NCBI GenBank assembly: GCA_023251625.1
Contig: JAHEYK010000010.1
Span: 1-43,106, forward strand
Origin: Bacteroidota bacterium
GTDB lineage: Bacteria; Bacteroidota; Bacteroidia; Palsa-948
DNA length: 43,106 bases
Direction of reading: 5' to 3'
Below are positions 15,880 to 24,706 of the stretch, one piece after another. Numbering within the stretch: position 1 is the stretch's first letter; each line of letters opens with the position of its first letter. A model generated the notes under the pieces. That model did not search any database and had not been told where the DNA came from. It saw nothing but the letters and a program-made list of their open reading frames with translations. The translations under genes and the position numbers were made by a program.

Positions 15880-17103
15880 TTATTGGTAGATAGATCTGTA
15901 AATTGTTTCAGTATTCTTTATGTCACGATATTTTCTTGCTATAGAGATGATTTTTTCTTTTATCATTTCTTTCTCCGGAGGGTGGATCAGCGTATCGATA
16001 GTTAATATGGCATTTGAATATTCATTAGAATCTAGTTCCGAAAGAACCGCGCCAATACCGTTCCTTCTAATAATGTCAGAATCATCCCCAATATTGTCAG
16101 GAAGTATCACTGGTAACCCCATCGCCCAGTACTCGCCGTCCTTGATGGGGGAACAATACCGTTTTGATGGAACAGGTTTTACTGGATTTATGGCGAAATC
16201 ACTTATGCTCAGATAATCTATAACTTCTTTTTGACTTAGTGGTCCGGGAAATGAAATAATATTAGCACAATTCAGGCTATATTTATTCGCTAATTCCTCG
16301 ACCTGCCTCCTGGAAATATCTGTAATGAGAATAATTTTAAAGGCATCACCCCAATGCGTTGAAGCGGTTTTGAAAAGTTGAAAGGTCTCGTCTTTTAAAT
16401 AGATGCCTCCAAACTTTCCAACGTAGATGCAAAGAATATCTTTCTGAATGCTAAGTCGCTCCCGTAAAATTCGATTTTCCATCTGACTTCGTGGCTTGAA
16501 AGTAGAAAGATCAACTGCAGTAGATTTGAAGTAAAATTCTTTAGGAACAAGACCATATTTTTGAAGTGAATACTTTTTCATTCCTTCCGATAATGCGATG
16601 ACGGCAGTGGCTTTACTTGTTTGCTTTTTTTCAAAATAAAATAATATTTTGTATGAAAGGCCTTTGAGTTGCCAGGATCCATTCTCAACCATCGATTCTG
16701 CGTGAGGCTCATAACTATCGAGGATCAATTTTTTTTCGGTTATACGAGAAAGAATATAACCAAGCACTCCGGCCGGAGAGCAAAAGCAATGAATGAATTG
16801 GATTTTATTATTGAAGCATAAAAAAATCAGATGAGTCAATGTTATGGGATAAGAGAGTAATGCCATAAATCCAAAGCGGTGGTATCGCTTTCTAATAAGC
16901 GTTATTTTGTGACTTGCGAGCTCTTCAGTAACCTTTCTTTTTTCTGCCTTGGTCATGCTGAAAGATTTTTTCTCCAGCGTTAAGAGAAAGATTCGACTAT
17001 TTTCAGGTAATTCCTTTGAAATAATTTTAAGATAGGGCAGAGCGGCGGATTGCGTCAAGGGCTCTTTGAAGCTCCAATAGGTTAAGGCAAGAACATTTTT
17101 CAT
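15880..17103 (-). CDS. Glycosyltransferase, GT4-like
   Basis: 407 residues with a GT-B layout. The N-terminal half has a hydrophobic region (LLSYPITLTHLIFLCF) that may touch the membrane, and FIHCFCSPAGVLGYIL. The C-terminal domain contains CIYVGKFGGIY and the donor-site region CSPIKDGEYWAMGLPVILPD with its Glu, as in family 4 enzymes. It is immediately followed by the deacetylase with no spacer and lies 24 bases after the GT2 gene, so all three are likely one operon. Donor sugar unknown. Confidence 0.85.
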   Translation of the reverse strand: MKNVLALTYWSFKEPLTQSAALPYLKIISKELPENSRIFLLTLEKKSFSMTKAEKRKVTEELASHKITLIRKRYHRFGFMALLSYPITLTHLIFLCFNNKIQFIHCFCSPAGVLGYILSRITEKKLILDSYEPHAESMVENGSWQLKGLSYKILFYFEKKQTSKATAVIALSEGMKKYSLQKYGLVPKEFYFKSTAVDLSTFKPRSQMENRILRERLSIQKDILCIYVGKFGGIYLKDETFQLFKTASTHWGDAFKIILITDISRRQVEELANKYSLNCANIISFPGPLSQKEVIDYLSISDFAINPVKPVPSKRYCSPIKDGEYWAMGLPVILPDNIGDDSDIIRRNGIGAVLSELDSNEYSNAILTIDTLIHPPEKEMIKEKIISIARKYRDIKNTETIYRSIYQ

Positions 17104-17127
17104 TGCAGTTACGAGTGAGGCCTTCGA

Positions 17128-18006
17128 TTAGTATAATATTTTCTTTGCAAGCCGTAATGCTATTGGTGGATAATGCATCATGCTTTTCAACAAGTATGCA
17201 ATAGATTTAATTTTATTTCCACCGCTCTTCCAAAAGGTACCTGCTAGCATTAAGTACATATTCGAAAAACACTCATCCCGAAATGATTTTGTTTTGAATA
17301 GTTTGTTGCTATCGGCTTTTTGAAACGCAATTAGCGCGTCTTTTTCAAGAAGGTCAATATTTTTGTGCATGTTATTCGGATGGACCCTATAATACCATGT
17401 CACCTCGCCGACCCGACCAATCTTGTATTTGCTAGCCACCCGAAAAAAAAATTCTTGATCTGCATTGTTTGAAAGATCGCTGTCGAATCCACCAACGGCC
17501 TCCACCACTTCCCTTTTTACAAGGCTGCCGCTTGGGCCTGTAACCCATTCTCTCTGACCTAATAAAAGATTGTCCAACAGATAGCCTTCTTCTCCCTGAT
17601 AAAATTCCGGTTTTTTGTTTGAATGCTTGTCGATAACTTGAGTGTCGGAGTGTACAAGGCCAAGGGTCGCGTCTGACGAAAATTTTTTCAATTTTAATTC
17701 CACATCTTTTGTGGTCCAAAGGTCATCTGCGTCTAAAAATGCGATGAAACTCCCTTTTGAAGCCGCGAACCCGGCATTTCGTGCGATAGAAACTCCGGAG
17801 TTTTTTTGATTGAATAATTTTAACCTGGAATCCCGCTTGCAAAATCCTTCAACTAAACTGCTTGTCTTATCGGTTGAGCCATCGTCTACCACAATCACCT
17901 CTAAATTTGAATGCGTTTGATTCAAAACAGATTCAATGGTTTCACCAATATGCATCTCAGCATTGTAGGCAGGAATAATTACTGAAACCAAGGGATTATT
18001 GATCAT
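17128..18006 (-). CDS. Glycosyltransferase family 2
   Basis: This is a GT-A fold inverting glycosyltransferase of 292 residues. The N-terminus is classic family 2: VSVIIPAYNAEMHIGETIESV, then VIVVDDGSTDKT and the metal-binding FLDADDLW (DxD) near residue 95. Downstream EWVTGPSGSLVKREVVEAVGGFD and DQEFFFRVA complete the acceptor side. It probably adds one sugar to the growing repeat unit on the cytoplasmic face of the membrane. It lies 9 bases after the methyltransferase at 18016. Confidence 0.93.
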   Translation of the reverse strand: MINNPLVSVIIPAYNAEMHIGETIESVLNQTHSNLEVIVVDDGSTDKTSSLVEGFCKRDSRLKLFNQKNSGVSIARNAGFAASKGSFIAFLDADDLWTTKDVELKLKKFSSDATLGLVHSDTQVIDKHSNKKPEFYQGEEGYLLDNLLLGQREWVTGPSGSLVKREVVEAVGGFDSDLSNNADQEFFFRVASKYKIGRVGEVTWYYRVHPNNMHKNIDLLEKDALIAFQKADSNKLFKTKSFRDECFSNMYLMLAGTFWKSGGNKIKSIAYLLKSMMHYPPIALRLAKKILY

Positions 18007-18015
18007 GCTTTCAGT

Positions 18016-18786
18016 TTATAATTTGTAACACAAATAGTGAATCCAGTTATCATTGCACGAGTCAATTTTATCAATTGGGATAATTTTTCCCTTTATATCT
18101 ATTGCCTCCACTCGCTGGAATCCGCTTTCCTTTAATAGTGTTAGCTGATGGGAAGGAAGGATGTATGAATTGTGAACTTTAAAATCTTCGCCTCCATCGT
18201 AGACTTGAAAGAATTTTTTCCCGATGTAGTTTGATTCTGGGCCGTTTATCCGGGACACCTTTCTCCGTCTTACGTATTCTGAAAATATTTTTAGTGGATT
18301 TCTCCTCGGCCATTGGAAGCTATAAAGCCTTTTGAGAGCCAAGGTATTATGTGATGAAAAAGCAAAAATACCACCGGGTTCTAATAGGGAATGGATTTCT
18401 GTAAGAAGAGCAACTCTTTCTTCAATACTTTGTAAGCAATCAATGCCATTAAAACTAAACAGAACAAAATCGAATCGATTGATAGAAAGTTTCGGCAAGG
18501 TGGTGACGTCTGCTACAATGAACTGCGCGTTGGAGATACTCCGATATCGGTTCCGGCAGGACTCGATCATTCCGGCAGAAAAATCAACGCCAATATAGGT
18601 TTCAAACAGGGGTGCGAAGAACAGAGTTGTTCTGCCAGCTCCGATTCCAAGATCAAGGATAGATCTTTTATTCTGTTTTGTCGCGATAAGATTAAAAATG
18701 ATCTTCTCTGCTGGAAATAATTTTTTTAGCCCGGAATAGCTATGTACAACTATTTTTGATTCGTAAATTTTCTGGTTTGCGTTCAT
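18016..18786 (-). CDS. Class I SAM-dependent methyltransferase
   Basis: About 256 residues from ATG 18786. An in-frame ATG at 18882 exists but would overlap the divergent gene at 18834 and lies upstream of the -7 box. Motif I is ILDLGIGAGRTTLF, followed by YIGVDFSAGMIESC, FIVADVTTLPKL and DFVLFSFNGIDCL. The last part has a hydrophobic Trp-Ile-His-Tyr-Leu tail. The substrate is unknown; O-methyl capping or decoration of the polysaccharide is a reasonable guess. It heads the run leading to the GT2, GT4 and deacetylase genes. Confidence 0.84.
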   Translation of the reverse strand: MNANQKIYESKIVVHSYSGLKKLFPAEKIIFNLIATKQNKRSILDLGIGAGRTTLFFAPLFETYIGVDFSAGMIESCRNRYRSISNAQFIVADVTTLPKLSINRFDFVLFSFNGIDCLQSIEERVALLTEIHSLLEPGGIFAFSSHNTLALKRLYSFQWPRRNPLKIFSEYVRRRKVSRINGPESNYIGKKFFQVYDGGEDFKVHNSYILPSHQLTLLKESGFQRVEAIDIKGKIIPIDKIDSCNDNWIHYLCYKL

Positions 18787-18810
18787 GTAAAATAAAACTT
18801 CTAACTTAGT

Positions 18811-18818
18811 CAAAGATA
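18811..18818 (-). promoter_or_regulatory. -7 box TATCTTTG ahead of the methyltransferase operon
   Basis: TATCTTTG on the minus strand (18818-18811) lies 24 bases before ATG 18786, in the 47-base spacer between two divergent methyltransferase genes. No clear -33 TTG at the usual distance. Confidence 0.4.
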
Positions 18819-18833
18819 AGTATATATAATTAC

Positions 18834-19562
18834 ATGAGATTGCTAAACCGGTTAAGAAAGGAGTTTCGAAAGGAGATGTCAATTCCTTCTTGGATTTCAG
18901 TCATGATTAATTCAAATTATTTTATTTCCAGGGGGATTGCCAATGGAATAAGAAAGAATGCGCATTATATGACAGGTAAAATGATGGATTTTGGCTGTGG
19001 CATAAAGCCATACCGTTCGCTATTTAGTGTCGTGGATCATGTAGGTGTAGACATTGAAAATACCGGGCATAGCAACAGTCGCGTTTTTGTGGATAAATTT
19101 TACGATGGAAAAACTATCCCATTTGAAAGTGAATATTTTGATTCGATATTTAGCGCGGAAGTATTAACACATATATTTAATGTGGAGGAGATTGTTCCTG
19201 AGCTTAATCGTGTTCTGAAGAAAGGAGGTTTTTTTTTGTTAACTGTGCCTTTTGTCTGGAAAGAAAATGAAAAACCGAATGATAGCGTGAGATATACTTC
19301 ATTTGGTATTGCATATTTGCTCGAGAAACATGGTTTTCAGATCGTTAGTCAGCAGAAATCCGGACATTATCTGACGGTTGTTTTTCAGTTGCTCAATGAT
19401 TACATTTATAGTTCTCTTTTTCCCAATGTCAAAATAGTCAAGGCCCTTTTTACCTTTCTTCTGATTTTTCCATTGAATTGCTTGGGCCTTTTTTTATCAT
19501 CTATCTGTCCGACCAATGCTGATCTTTTTATGAACAGTGTTATTGTCGCTAGAAAAAAATGA
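18834..19562 (+). CDS. Class I SAM-dependent methyltransferase
   Basis: 242 residues. Motif I is MMDFGCGIKPYRSLF, then HVGVDIENTGH, and YFDSIFSAEVLTHIFN followed by LNRVLKKGGFFLLTVPFVW. This is the Methyltransf_11-type arrangement seen in many polysaccharide loci. The C-terminal 60 residues are hydrophobic (ALFTFLLIFPLNCLGLFLS), suggesting attachment to the membrane. It overlaps the next gene by 4 bases (ATGA), so the two form a coupled plus-strand pair inside an otherwise minus-strand block. Confidence 0.86.
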   Translation: MRLLNRLRKEFRKEMSIPSWISVMINSNYFISRGIANGIRKNAHYMTGKMMDFGCGIKPYRSLFSVVDHVGVDIENTGHSNSRVFVDKFYDGKTIPFESEYFDSIFSAEVLTHIFNVEEIVPELNRVLKKGGFFLLTVPFVWKENEKPNDSVRYTSFGIAYLLEKHGFQIVSQQKSGHYLTVVFQLLNDYIYSSLFPNVKIVKALFTFLLIFPLNCLGLFLSSICPTNADLFMNSVIVARKK

Positions 19563-20593
19563 ATACGCCCTTGCTGCCGAATGGGATTGTTGTTTCTTCT
19601 GATTTATCTGCAACAGATAAGGAGTCGATTCGTATTTTTTTTCAAGGAGCCGACCATCCTTCTCATTTTAACAATCCTGCTTGGGCGGAATTAGCAGAAC
19701 CGTATAAAAAGCATTTATTCGTTAGGTTTTATGAAAATGGCAGGTTAACTGCAATAGCCACTGTTTATACCCGCATGTCGCTATGCACTGTTCATTTCGG
19801 GCCGATGGTAGAAGAACTCAAAAGGCTTGATTATTATTTAGCGCAACTTGTTAGGTATTTGAGGGAAAATAAATTTGGATTACTCTTTTTAGAGGTAAAA
19901 TCTGACAGGGAAATAGATACCTCTTCATTTTCAAAAAAGGGAGCTTGGAACACTATTTTAATTTCACTTGAAGGAAGGACTTCGCAGGATATTTTTCAGA
20001 CATTTTCAAAAGGGCACAGGTCGGCAATTAAAAAGGCTTATAAGGAGGGTTTAGAGGCGAGATTTATTTCAGATAGCGCCTTATTGGAGCAATTAGCAAA
20101 GATCTACGATGACATGCATTTTCGAAAGGGGCTCGTTCTTCCATTGCCTGATTCAAAAGCTTCATTTTGTAAAATTGCGGAAGAAAAGTTAGGGGTTGTT
20201 ATCGGAATTTTCAAGCAAGATCAATTAGTAGGAGGAATTATTTGTGTTTCTGAGGGTCAGTCGCTGTTGTATAAGTTCGGGGCCACCGATTTTATGCAAC
20301 ACCATCTGCCTATATTACATATCGCCATCTTTGAAATGATCAAGTACGCTCTGAAAACAAATCACATCACAGTGGATCTCTGCGGGTTTACTCCAAATGC
20401 AAAATCAGGCTCATATGCCAGTGGAATAAATACTTTCAAGAAGGGTTTCGGAGGTGAAGTTGTAGAATTTTCCCGATCGTATATTGTGAAGTTGAATTTT
20501 GTAAAGGCAACCTATTTAGCTTTTGCGCTTATAATGATTAGGATAATTCCATCTTACATCCTTCGATTAATTTATAAAGTTAGGCTGCGCTGA
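19559..20593 (+). CDS. FemAB/GNAT-type transferase
   Basis: The 344-residue protein resembles the FemAB-like GNAT-fold family (aminoacyl- or acyl-transferases). Visible features are SKGHRSAIKKAYKEG near residue 155, DDMHFRKG, the segment VGGIICVSEGQSLLYKFGA, and DLCGFTPNA...INTFKKGFGGEVVEF, which is the typical second-half GNAT signature of FemX-like proteins. In glycan loci such enzymes can attach amino acids or acyl groups to amino sugars; the target here is not known. ATGA-coupled to the methyltransferase before it; its last 14 bases overlap the opposing glycosyltransferase gene. Confidence 0.8.
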   Translation: MNTPLLPNGIVVSSDLSATDKESIRIFFQGADHPSHFNNPAWAELAEPYKKHLFVRFYENGRLTAIATVYTRMSLCTVHFGPMVEELKRLDYYLAQLVRYLRENKFGLLFLEVKSDREIDTSSFSKKGAWNTILISLEGRTSQDIFQTFSKGHRSAIKKAYKEGLEARFISDSALLEQLAKIYDDMHFRKGLVLPLPDSKASFCKIAEEKLGVVIGIFKQDQLVGGIICVSEGQSLLYKFGATDFMQHHLPILHIAIFEMIKYALKTNHITVDLCGFTPNAKSGSYASGINTFKKGFGGEVVEFSRSYIVKLNFVKATYLAFALIMIRIIPSYILRLIYKVRLR

Positions 20594-21689
20594 ATAGGGC
20601 TTTCAAGATTGTTTCGATAAGAACCGGATAACGAACCTTATCTTTGAAGCGATTTAAGTCGCCTCGGTCGGTTTGAATTTTTCCTTCCAACAATAGTTTT
20701 ATATGTTCTATAAATTTCGCCTTAGATTCAGCAACGAAAATATACCTATCATTTAATTCCTGAAGCTCGAAGTTTATGGTTGTAACAGTAGGCAGGTTTT
20801 GGGCAAGATAGTTCATTATTTTCAGAGGAGTCCGATGTTTGTTTTCAATAAGTTTATTTTTGTAAGGAACAATCCCAACTTTTGCAAGCGAAATGAAATT
20901 CTTTAGTGCTGAAGAATGAACACTGCCGGAGTAGATAACATTGGGCAGTTGACAGAGTTCATTAAAAAGATATTTTTCTGAATCGGCTAAAGCCAATGGG
21001 CCAATTAATAGCATTTTGTATTGCGGCAATTCTTTTGCAAATTCTGCCAGAAGTTCAAGGTCAACATCTGCTGTGACAGTTCCAACAAAAATGATGTGAT
21101 AGTCTCCGTATTGCGAGTGAATTTCAACAGTAGCTGCCGGGTCTATCTTTTCTTCTGAGAAGCTAATGCCATGCGGTATATAGAGATATGGCTTTTTACT
21201 TGCTTTGTAATCGTTCAAGTAATAGTTGCTTACAGACACGAGGATATCTGCTTTTTTCTCGATCTCTTTGTCTGACCAAATGTGTTGGTAGGGGTCAACA
21301 ATATGATAGATTCGCTTTATATTTGAAAAAAAGTGAATGTTTACAAATCTAAATGGATCGAATTGCCACCAAATCACCAATTTCTTCTGTCTGGTTGCTT
21401 TTTTTATTTTCCATGAATTGAAAAGATCATTTAGTTTCAAAAAGAGTGTGGGGAACACCCGTATAGGGAAATTATTTTTATAAGAAATAACCGTCAATTT
21501 GGCACTGATGGTTTTCTGTGTAACTGAAAAGGAGAAAAGATTCGATGGGCTCCATTCTCTGTGTGGATTCAAAAAATAAACTTCGTACCCTAGTAAAGCA
21601 AGTTCATTAGCATAATGTTGTTTTGAGAACCAAACATCACCCCAGGGCTCATTCGAAGTTATGATTATAGTTAAAGGCGGAAAGTTCAA
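20580..21689 (-). CDS. Glycosyltransferase, GT4-like
   Basis: 369 residues with GT-B features. The N-terminal acceptor half contains FSKQHYANELALLGYEVYF, VIWWQFDPFRF and HIVDPYQHIWSDKE. The C-terminal donor half has HIIFVGTVTADVD, MLLIGPLALAD, VGIVPYKNK and HRTPLKIMNYLAQNLPTVTT. The start is TTG at 21689; an ATT further up is the only alternative before an in-frame stop, and no ATG fits without losing the first strand. It is the last gene of a long minus-strand operon that begins near 27450. The sugar transferred is unknown. Confidence 0.85.
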   Translation of the reverse strand: MNFPPLTIIITSNEPWGDVWFSKQHYANELALLGYEVYFLNPHREWSPSNLFSFSVTQKTISAKLTVISYKNNFPIRVFPTLFLKLNDLFNSWKIKKATRQKKLVIWWQFDPFRFVNIHFFSNIKRIYHIVDPYQHIWSDKEIEKKADILVSVSNYYLNDYKASKKPYLYIPHGISFSEEKIDPAATVEIHSQYGDYHIIFVGTVTADVDLELLAEFAKELPQYKMLLIGPLALADSEKYLFNELCQLPNVIYSGSVHSSALKNFISLAKVGIVPYKNKLIENKHRTPLKIMNYLAQNLPTVTTINFELQELNDRYIFVAESKAKFIEHIKLLLEGKIQTDRGDLNRFKDKVRYPVLIETILKALFSAA

Positions 21690-21713
21690 GCTTGGAAATA
21701 TTTGGTTAATGTC

Positions 21714-22316
21714 TTAGTCGTTTTTTGCTTTTCGAATGCACCATTGAAAATGGGAATCTATTTTCACCAATTCGTAGTTATGCTTTTTCATGAACTCGTT
21801 GATAGCCTTGAAAACTCCATGATGCCTGTGGCTTGGATCCGGCTGCCAGTCATGACCGGCGATAAGGCCGTCTTTTTTTACTTTTGATCTCAGAACTTCC
21901 AGCTCCCTGTGTGTATCTTCATAGCTGTGTGAAGAATCTAGATATACCCAGTCAAAATAATTATTTTCAAAACTATTTAAGCAATCGATGGAGTTGTCCA
22001 CATGAAATGAGACACCATCGAAACCTGCAAGTAAATTTTTCGCATTATCAAAAGCATCTTTTGTTTTTAATTTCCCAAAATCTGTATAATCACCCCAGTC
22101 AGGGTAATGTTCTCCAAACAATTTCCACCAAACATCAATTAAGTGTAATTTTTTAGGTTGTACAATTTGGGCAATTAACACAGAGAACTCACCTTTAAAT
22201 ACGCCAATTTCCGCACCAACAGAATGTTTTGGAAATATTTTGAGGAAATCTTCCCTGGTAGAGAAATCAGTAATTTTTTTTACCAGGCGCACGATTGCCT
22301 CAAACTTATTGCGCAT
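21714..22316 (-). CDS. SAM-dependent methyltransferase (Methyltransf_24 type)
   Basis: This protein of 200 residues has VGAEIGVFKGEFSVLIA as the SAM loop, then KLHLIDVWW, and the marker FDWVYLDSSHSYEDTHRELE followed by KDGLIAGHDW. That SSHxYE...GGxxxxHD pattern is typical of the Methyltransf_24 family, often found as sugar O-methyltransferases in polysaccharide loci. It lies 18 bases after the GT2 gene and 24 bases before the GT4 gene, inside one operon. The methylated position is unknown. Confidence 0.86.
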   Translation of the reverse strand: MRNKFEAIVRLVKKITDFSTREDFLKIFPKHSVGAEIGVFKGEFSVLIAQIVQPKKLHLIDVWWKLFGEHYPDWGDYTDFGKLKTKDAFDNAKNLLAGFDGVSFHVDNSIDCLNSFENNYFDWVYLDSSHSYEDTHRELEVLRSKVKKDGLIAGHDWQPDPSHRHHGVFKAINEFMKKHNYELVKIDSHFQWCIRKAKND

Positions 22317-22334
22317 CTTCTTTATTGTGTTTTA

Positions 22335-23276
22335 TTATTTTTTGATAAAGAGTAAAAGATAATCCTTCATAAGCATTAAGAGTAAAGATGCTGAAAATCC
22401 TCTAACATGATTCGTTTTTTTTCTCAAAAGTAAATATTGCCTGAATAATTTTATTGGACTACTAATTCGCATGTGCAATCTATACGAATGAAGCAGTGTA
22501 AATTGCAACATTAATTTTCCAACCTTATCGGGGCCCAGTTCCGAGAGAAATGGGTAATAATTCATATACACCACATCAAGCAGTCCGATGTCATTGTAGT
22601 CCCAGTACTTTGAGTTGGTAACTGTTACAGAAATCTTGTAGCAAGGAGCGTACAAGACATCGTACTGCAAAATTCGATTTGCTGCCAGATAAATGAATAA
22701 GTAAACATTTCTGTATTCATCGTATTTTAAGTAGTCGTGCAGCACATTGCTCCTAAGAAACAATATTCCTGAAAGCTGGTGCCCCCAATGAGAATATTTG
22801 AGCATGGAATTAAACCCTTTAGTACCACGCTTCGTATCGAATTTAGCAGGTCTTGGGTCTGATATAATTTTTTTCTTGCCATCAATTTGGTAAATTCCGG
22901 GAATGATGCATCCTAAATTTTGATCAGCGCTGGTAGTTTCAATACAGAATCGCAAATAATCCTCCGGAAGAAAATCATCATCTCCTAAAAACATGAAGTA
23001 CTTCGAATTGCATTTAGACATGAGATACACGAAGTTCTTTTCCATTCCTATGTTTTCATTCTGCCTAAAAAAATCAATACGTATATCCGTGTTAGCACTT
23101 ATAAAAGTTGTAGCAATTTTCTCCGTGTTATCCGAAGAGTGATTGTCGGAAATAATAATTTGAACCTTATCTTGAAGCGAATCTTTCCTTATCTGAACGG
23201 AAAGAAGTTGAAGGTTCTCAGAAAGGTCGCTAGCCCTGTTGAAAGTTGGAATGATAATATCGATCAGGGATTCCAT
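22335..23276 (-). CDS. Glycosyltransferase family 2
   Basis: 313 residues. The GT-A signature is IDIIIPTFNRASDL, then IIISDNHSSDNTE and the metal-binding FLGDDDFLPEDY near residue 98. The C-terminal third is rich in aromatic and basic residues and ends with a hydrophobic segment (SLLLMLMKDYLLLFI), suggesting peripheral membrane attachment. The start overlaps the end of the RfbC-like gene by 13 bases. It probably adds the sugar made by the CDP-sugar genes or a neighbouring residue; this is inference from position. Confidence 0.92.
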   Translation of the reverse strand: MESLIDIIIPTFNRASDLSENLQLLSVQIRKDSLQDKVQIIISDNHSSDNTEKIATTFISANTDIRIDFFRQNENIGMEKNFVYLMSKCNSKYFMFLGDDDFLPEDYLRFCIETTSADQNLGCIIPGIYQIDGKKKIISDPRPAKFDTKRGTKGFNSMLKYSHWGHQLSGILFLRSNVLHDYLKYDEYRNVYLFIYLAANRILQYDVLYAPCYKISVTVTNSKYWDYNDIGLLDVVYMNYYPFLSELGPDKVGKLMLQFTLLHSYRLHMRISSPIKLFRQYLLLRKKTNHVRGFSASLLLMLMKDYLLLFIKK

Positions 23277-23785
23277 TTTTTCCAGCTATTGTCTTTTTGG
23301 GATAGAAGAGGGTTTTTTATTTTCCAGTTCAGCGCAATAGCAGGGTCATCCCATTTGATGCCGCATTCAGCCTGTACGTTATATTGGTTGTCGGAAAGGT
23401 ACAATACGGATGTGTTGTTTTTTAATGTACAATACCCGGTTGCAAAACCTCTTGGAATGAATACACTGTGCATTGGGCTGTCCAATATCAGGGAATCTCC
23501 CTTCGTATATGTTTCAGAGTCTTTTCTTAGATCTATAAATGCAAGCTGAATTATTCCGTCAATGATTCGAAATATCTTTGCTTCCGCAAACATGCCTTTT
23601 TGGTAATGCAATCCCCGTAATGTGTTTTTTCGTAACGATGTTACAAGATTTATTTGTTTTACACTGAAAGAGTTGAGTGCGGGATTAGATGTCTCGAATA
23701 TTTTTGTAAAGGTGCCTCTCTTATCAAGAAAGTGGCTTCCTTCGAAATATGAGACTCCTGTGTCTAATTTTCGGATCAGTTTCAT
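23264..23785 (-). CDS. RfbC/RmlC-like cupin sugar epimerase
   Basis: The 173-residue cupin belongs to the dTDP-4-dehydrorhamnose 3,5-epimerase family. It has KNTLRGLHYQKG with the catalytic-type His, AFIDLRKDSETY, the segment HSVFIPRGFATGYCTL and ECGIKWDDPAIALNW. The usual AHGF of the family reads ATGY here. Because it sits directly behind rfbF, rfbG and a reductase-like gene, and no rmlA/rmlB/rmlD is present, its substrate is more likely a CDP-4-keto-6-deoxyhexose than a dTDP sugar, and it may be a 3-epimerase only. This substrate is inferred from context. The gap to the upstream gene is 6 bases. Confidence 0.82.
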   Translation of the reverse strand: MKLIRKLDTGVSYFEGSHFLDKRGTFTKIFETSNPALNSFSVKQINLVTSLRKNTLRGLHYQKGMFAEAKIFRIIDGIIQLAFIDLRKDSETYTKGDSLILDSPMHSVFIPRGFATGYCTLKNNTSVLYLSDNQYNVQAECGIKWDDPAIALNWKIKNPLLSQKDNSWKKWNP

Positions 23786-23791
23786 TGTGAA

Positions 23792-24706
23792 TTATTTTTC
23801 GAAAAACTCTTTTATCCCTTCATCCAGGGAAATGGAAGGGTTCCATCCCAGCTCCTGTTTAGCCTTGGAATCGTCTAGGGCAAGATAAGGCATGGCTGTA
23901 TCCACTTTTGTTATTGCGTTCAATTCAATCGCGGGAGGCCTTTTAGCCGCTTTAAATATATTTTCGACCAACTCGTTTATGGCAATAATATCTTTTGTGC
24001 CCAAGTTATAGATTCCCTTAGCCTTTTGATCTATTATTTTTAAAACAAATCTGGCAACATCTCTTATGTGGACATACTGCCTTTTCTGGCTGCCCGAGGT
24101 TAGTTTGACAGGCGAATTTTCTAAAATACACCCTTTTACATAATACAGGATGTGTTTGAAATTGCTGCCCCACCCATACACGTTTGGAAGGATAAAGTGG
24201 AGCAGGTCGAATGTCAGTGGTTCATGTATTAAGATGTGGTGTAAAAATTTGGTCAGGTTGCATTTAGAAAGGGCGTAGCTGTTATGAAGCGGGTTGTTGT
24301 GTCGAAGTAAGAAATCTTCATTATACGGTTCAATGGTATTGCAGATGCCAATTTCAAAATAAGAACCGAAAGTGATAAATTTCCCTTTGTATTTTTTTTC
24401 AACTAGATAATTAATGATTCTTACAGGCTCATTGTAATTAACTTCCATGATGAGATCTGCTGGATCCGTATTCCCTGGTTGCAGACCAGCCACAGCACAG
24501 GAAATGATCACATCGAACGCAAGAAGCGTTTCGTTTCTCAGGTCCGTATCGGGAATACGGTAATAGGTATGTGAGGCGTTGATTAATCCAGTTGAATTCC
24601 TTGTGCTGAAAAGATGTAACGAATAATCAGTATTACTCGCTATTTCATTAATTATAGCTTGCGCAAGTGATGCGTTAGATCCAAGGATGGCAATCTTTTT
24701 TTTCAT
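23792..24706 (-). CDS. NAD(P)-dependent sugar epimerase/reductase (extended SDR)
   Basis: About 304 residues from ATG 24706, whose ATG overlaps the rfbG stop as ATGA; a longer in-frame start at 24832 would lie inside rfbG. The N-terminus IAILGSNASLAQAIINEIA is an altered Rossmann loop (Gly-Ser-Asn-Ala-Ser instead of GxxGxxG). The active-site pair is in NSYALSKCNLTKF (YxxxK), and the C-terminus ends with GWNPSISLDEGIKEFF as in RfbJ/RmlD-like enzymes. Likely role: 4-keto reduction or epimerisation of the CDP-sugar produced by RfbG; the exact product is not decided by sequence. Confidence 0.82.
   Translation of the reverse strand: MKKKIAILGSNASLAQAIINEIASNTDYSLHLFSTRNSTGLINASHTYYRIPDTDLRNETLLAFDVIISCAVAGLQPGNTDPADLIMEVNYNEPVRIINYLVEKKYKGKFITFGSYFEIGICNTIEPYNEDFLLRHNNPLHNSYALSKCNLTKFLHHILIHEPLTFDLLHFILPNVYGWGSNFKHILYYVKGCILENSPVKLTSGSQKRQYVHIRDVARFVLKIIDQKAKGIYNLGTKDIIAINELVENIFKAAKRPPAIELNAITKVDTAMPYLALDDSKAKQELGWNPSISLDEGIKEFFEK

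Noticed and set aside
18786-18882. Extended start of the minus-strand methyltransferase
   Set aside because: It would overlap the divergent methyltransferase gene and pass through the -7 box; ATG 18786 is a better start.
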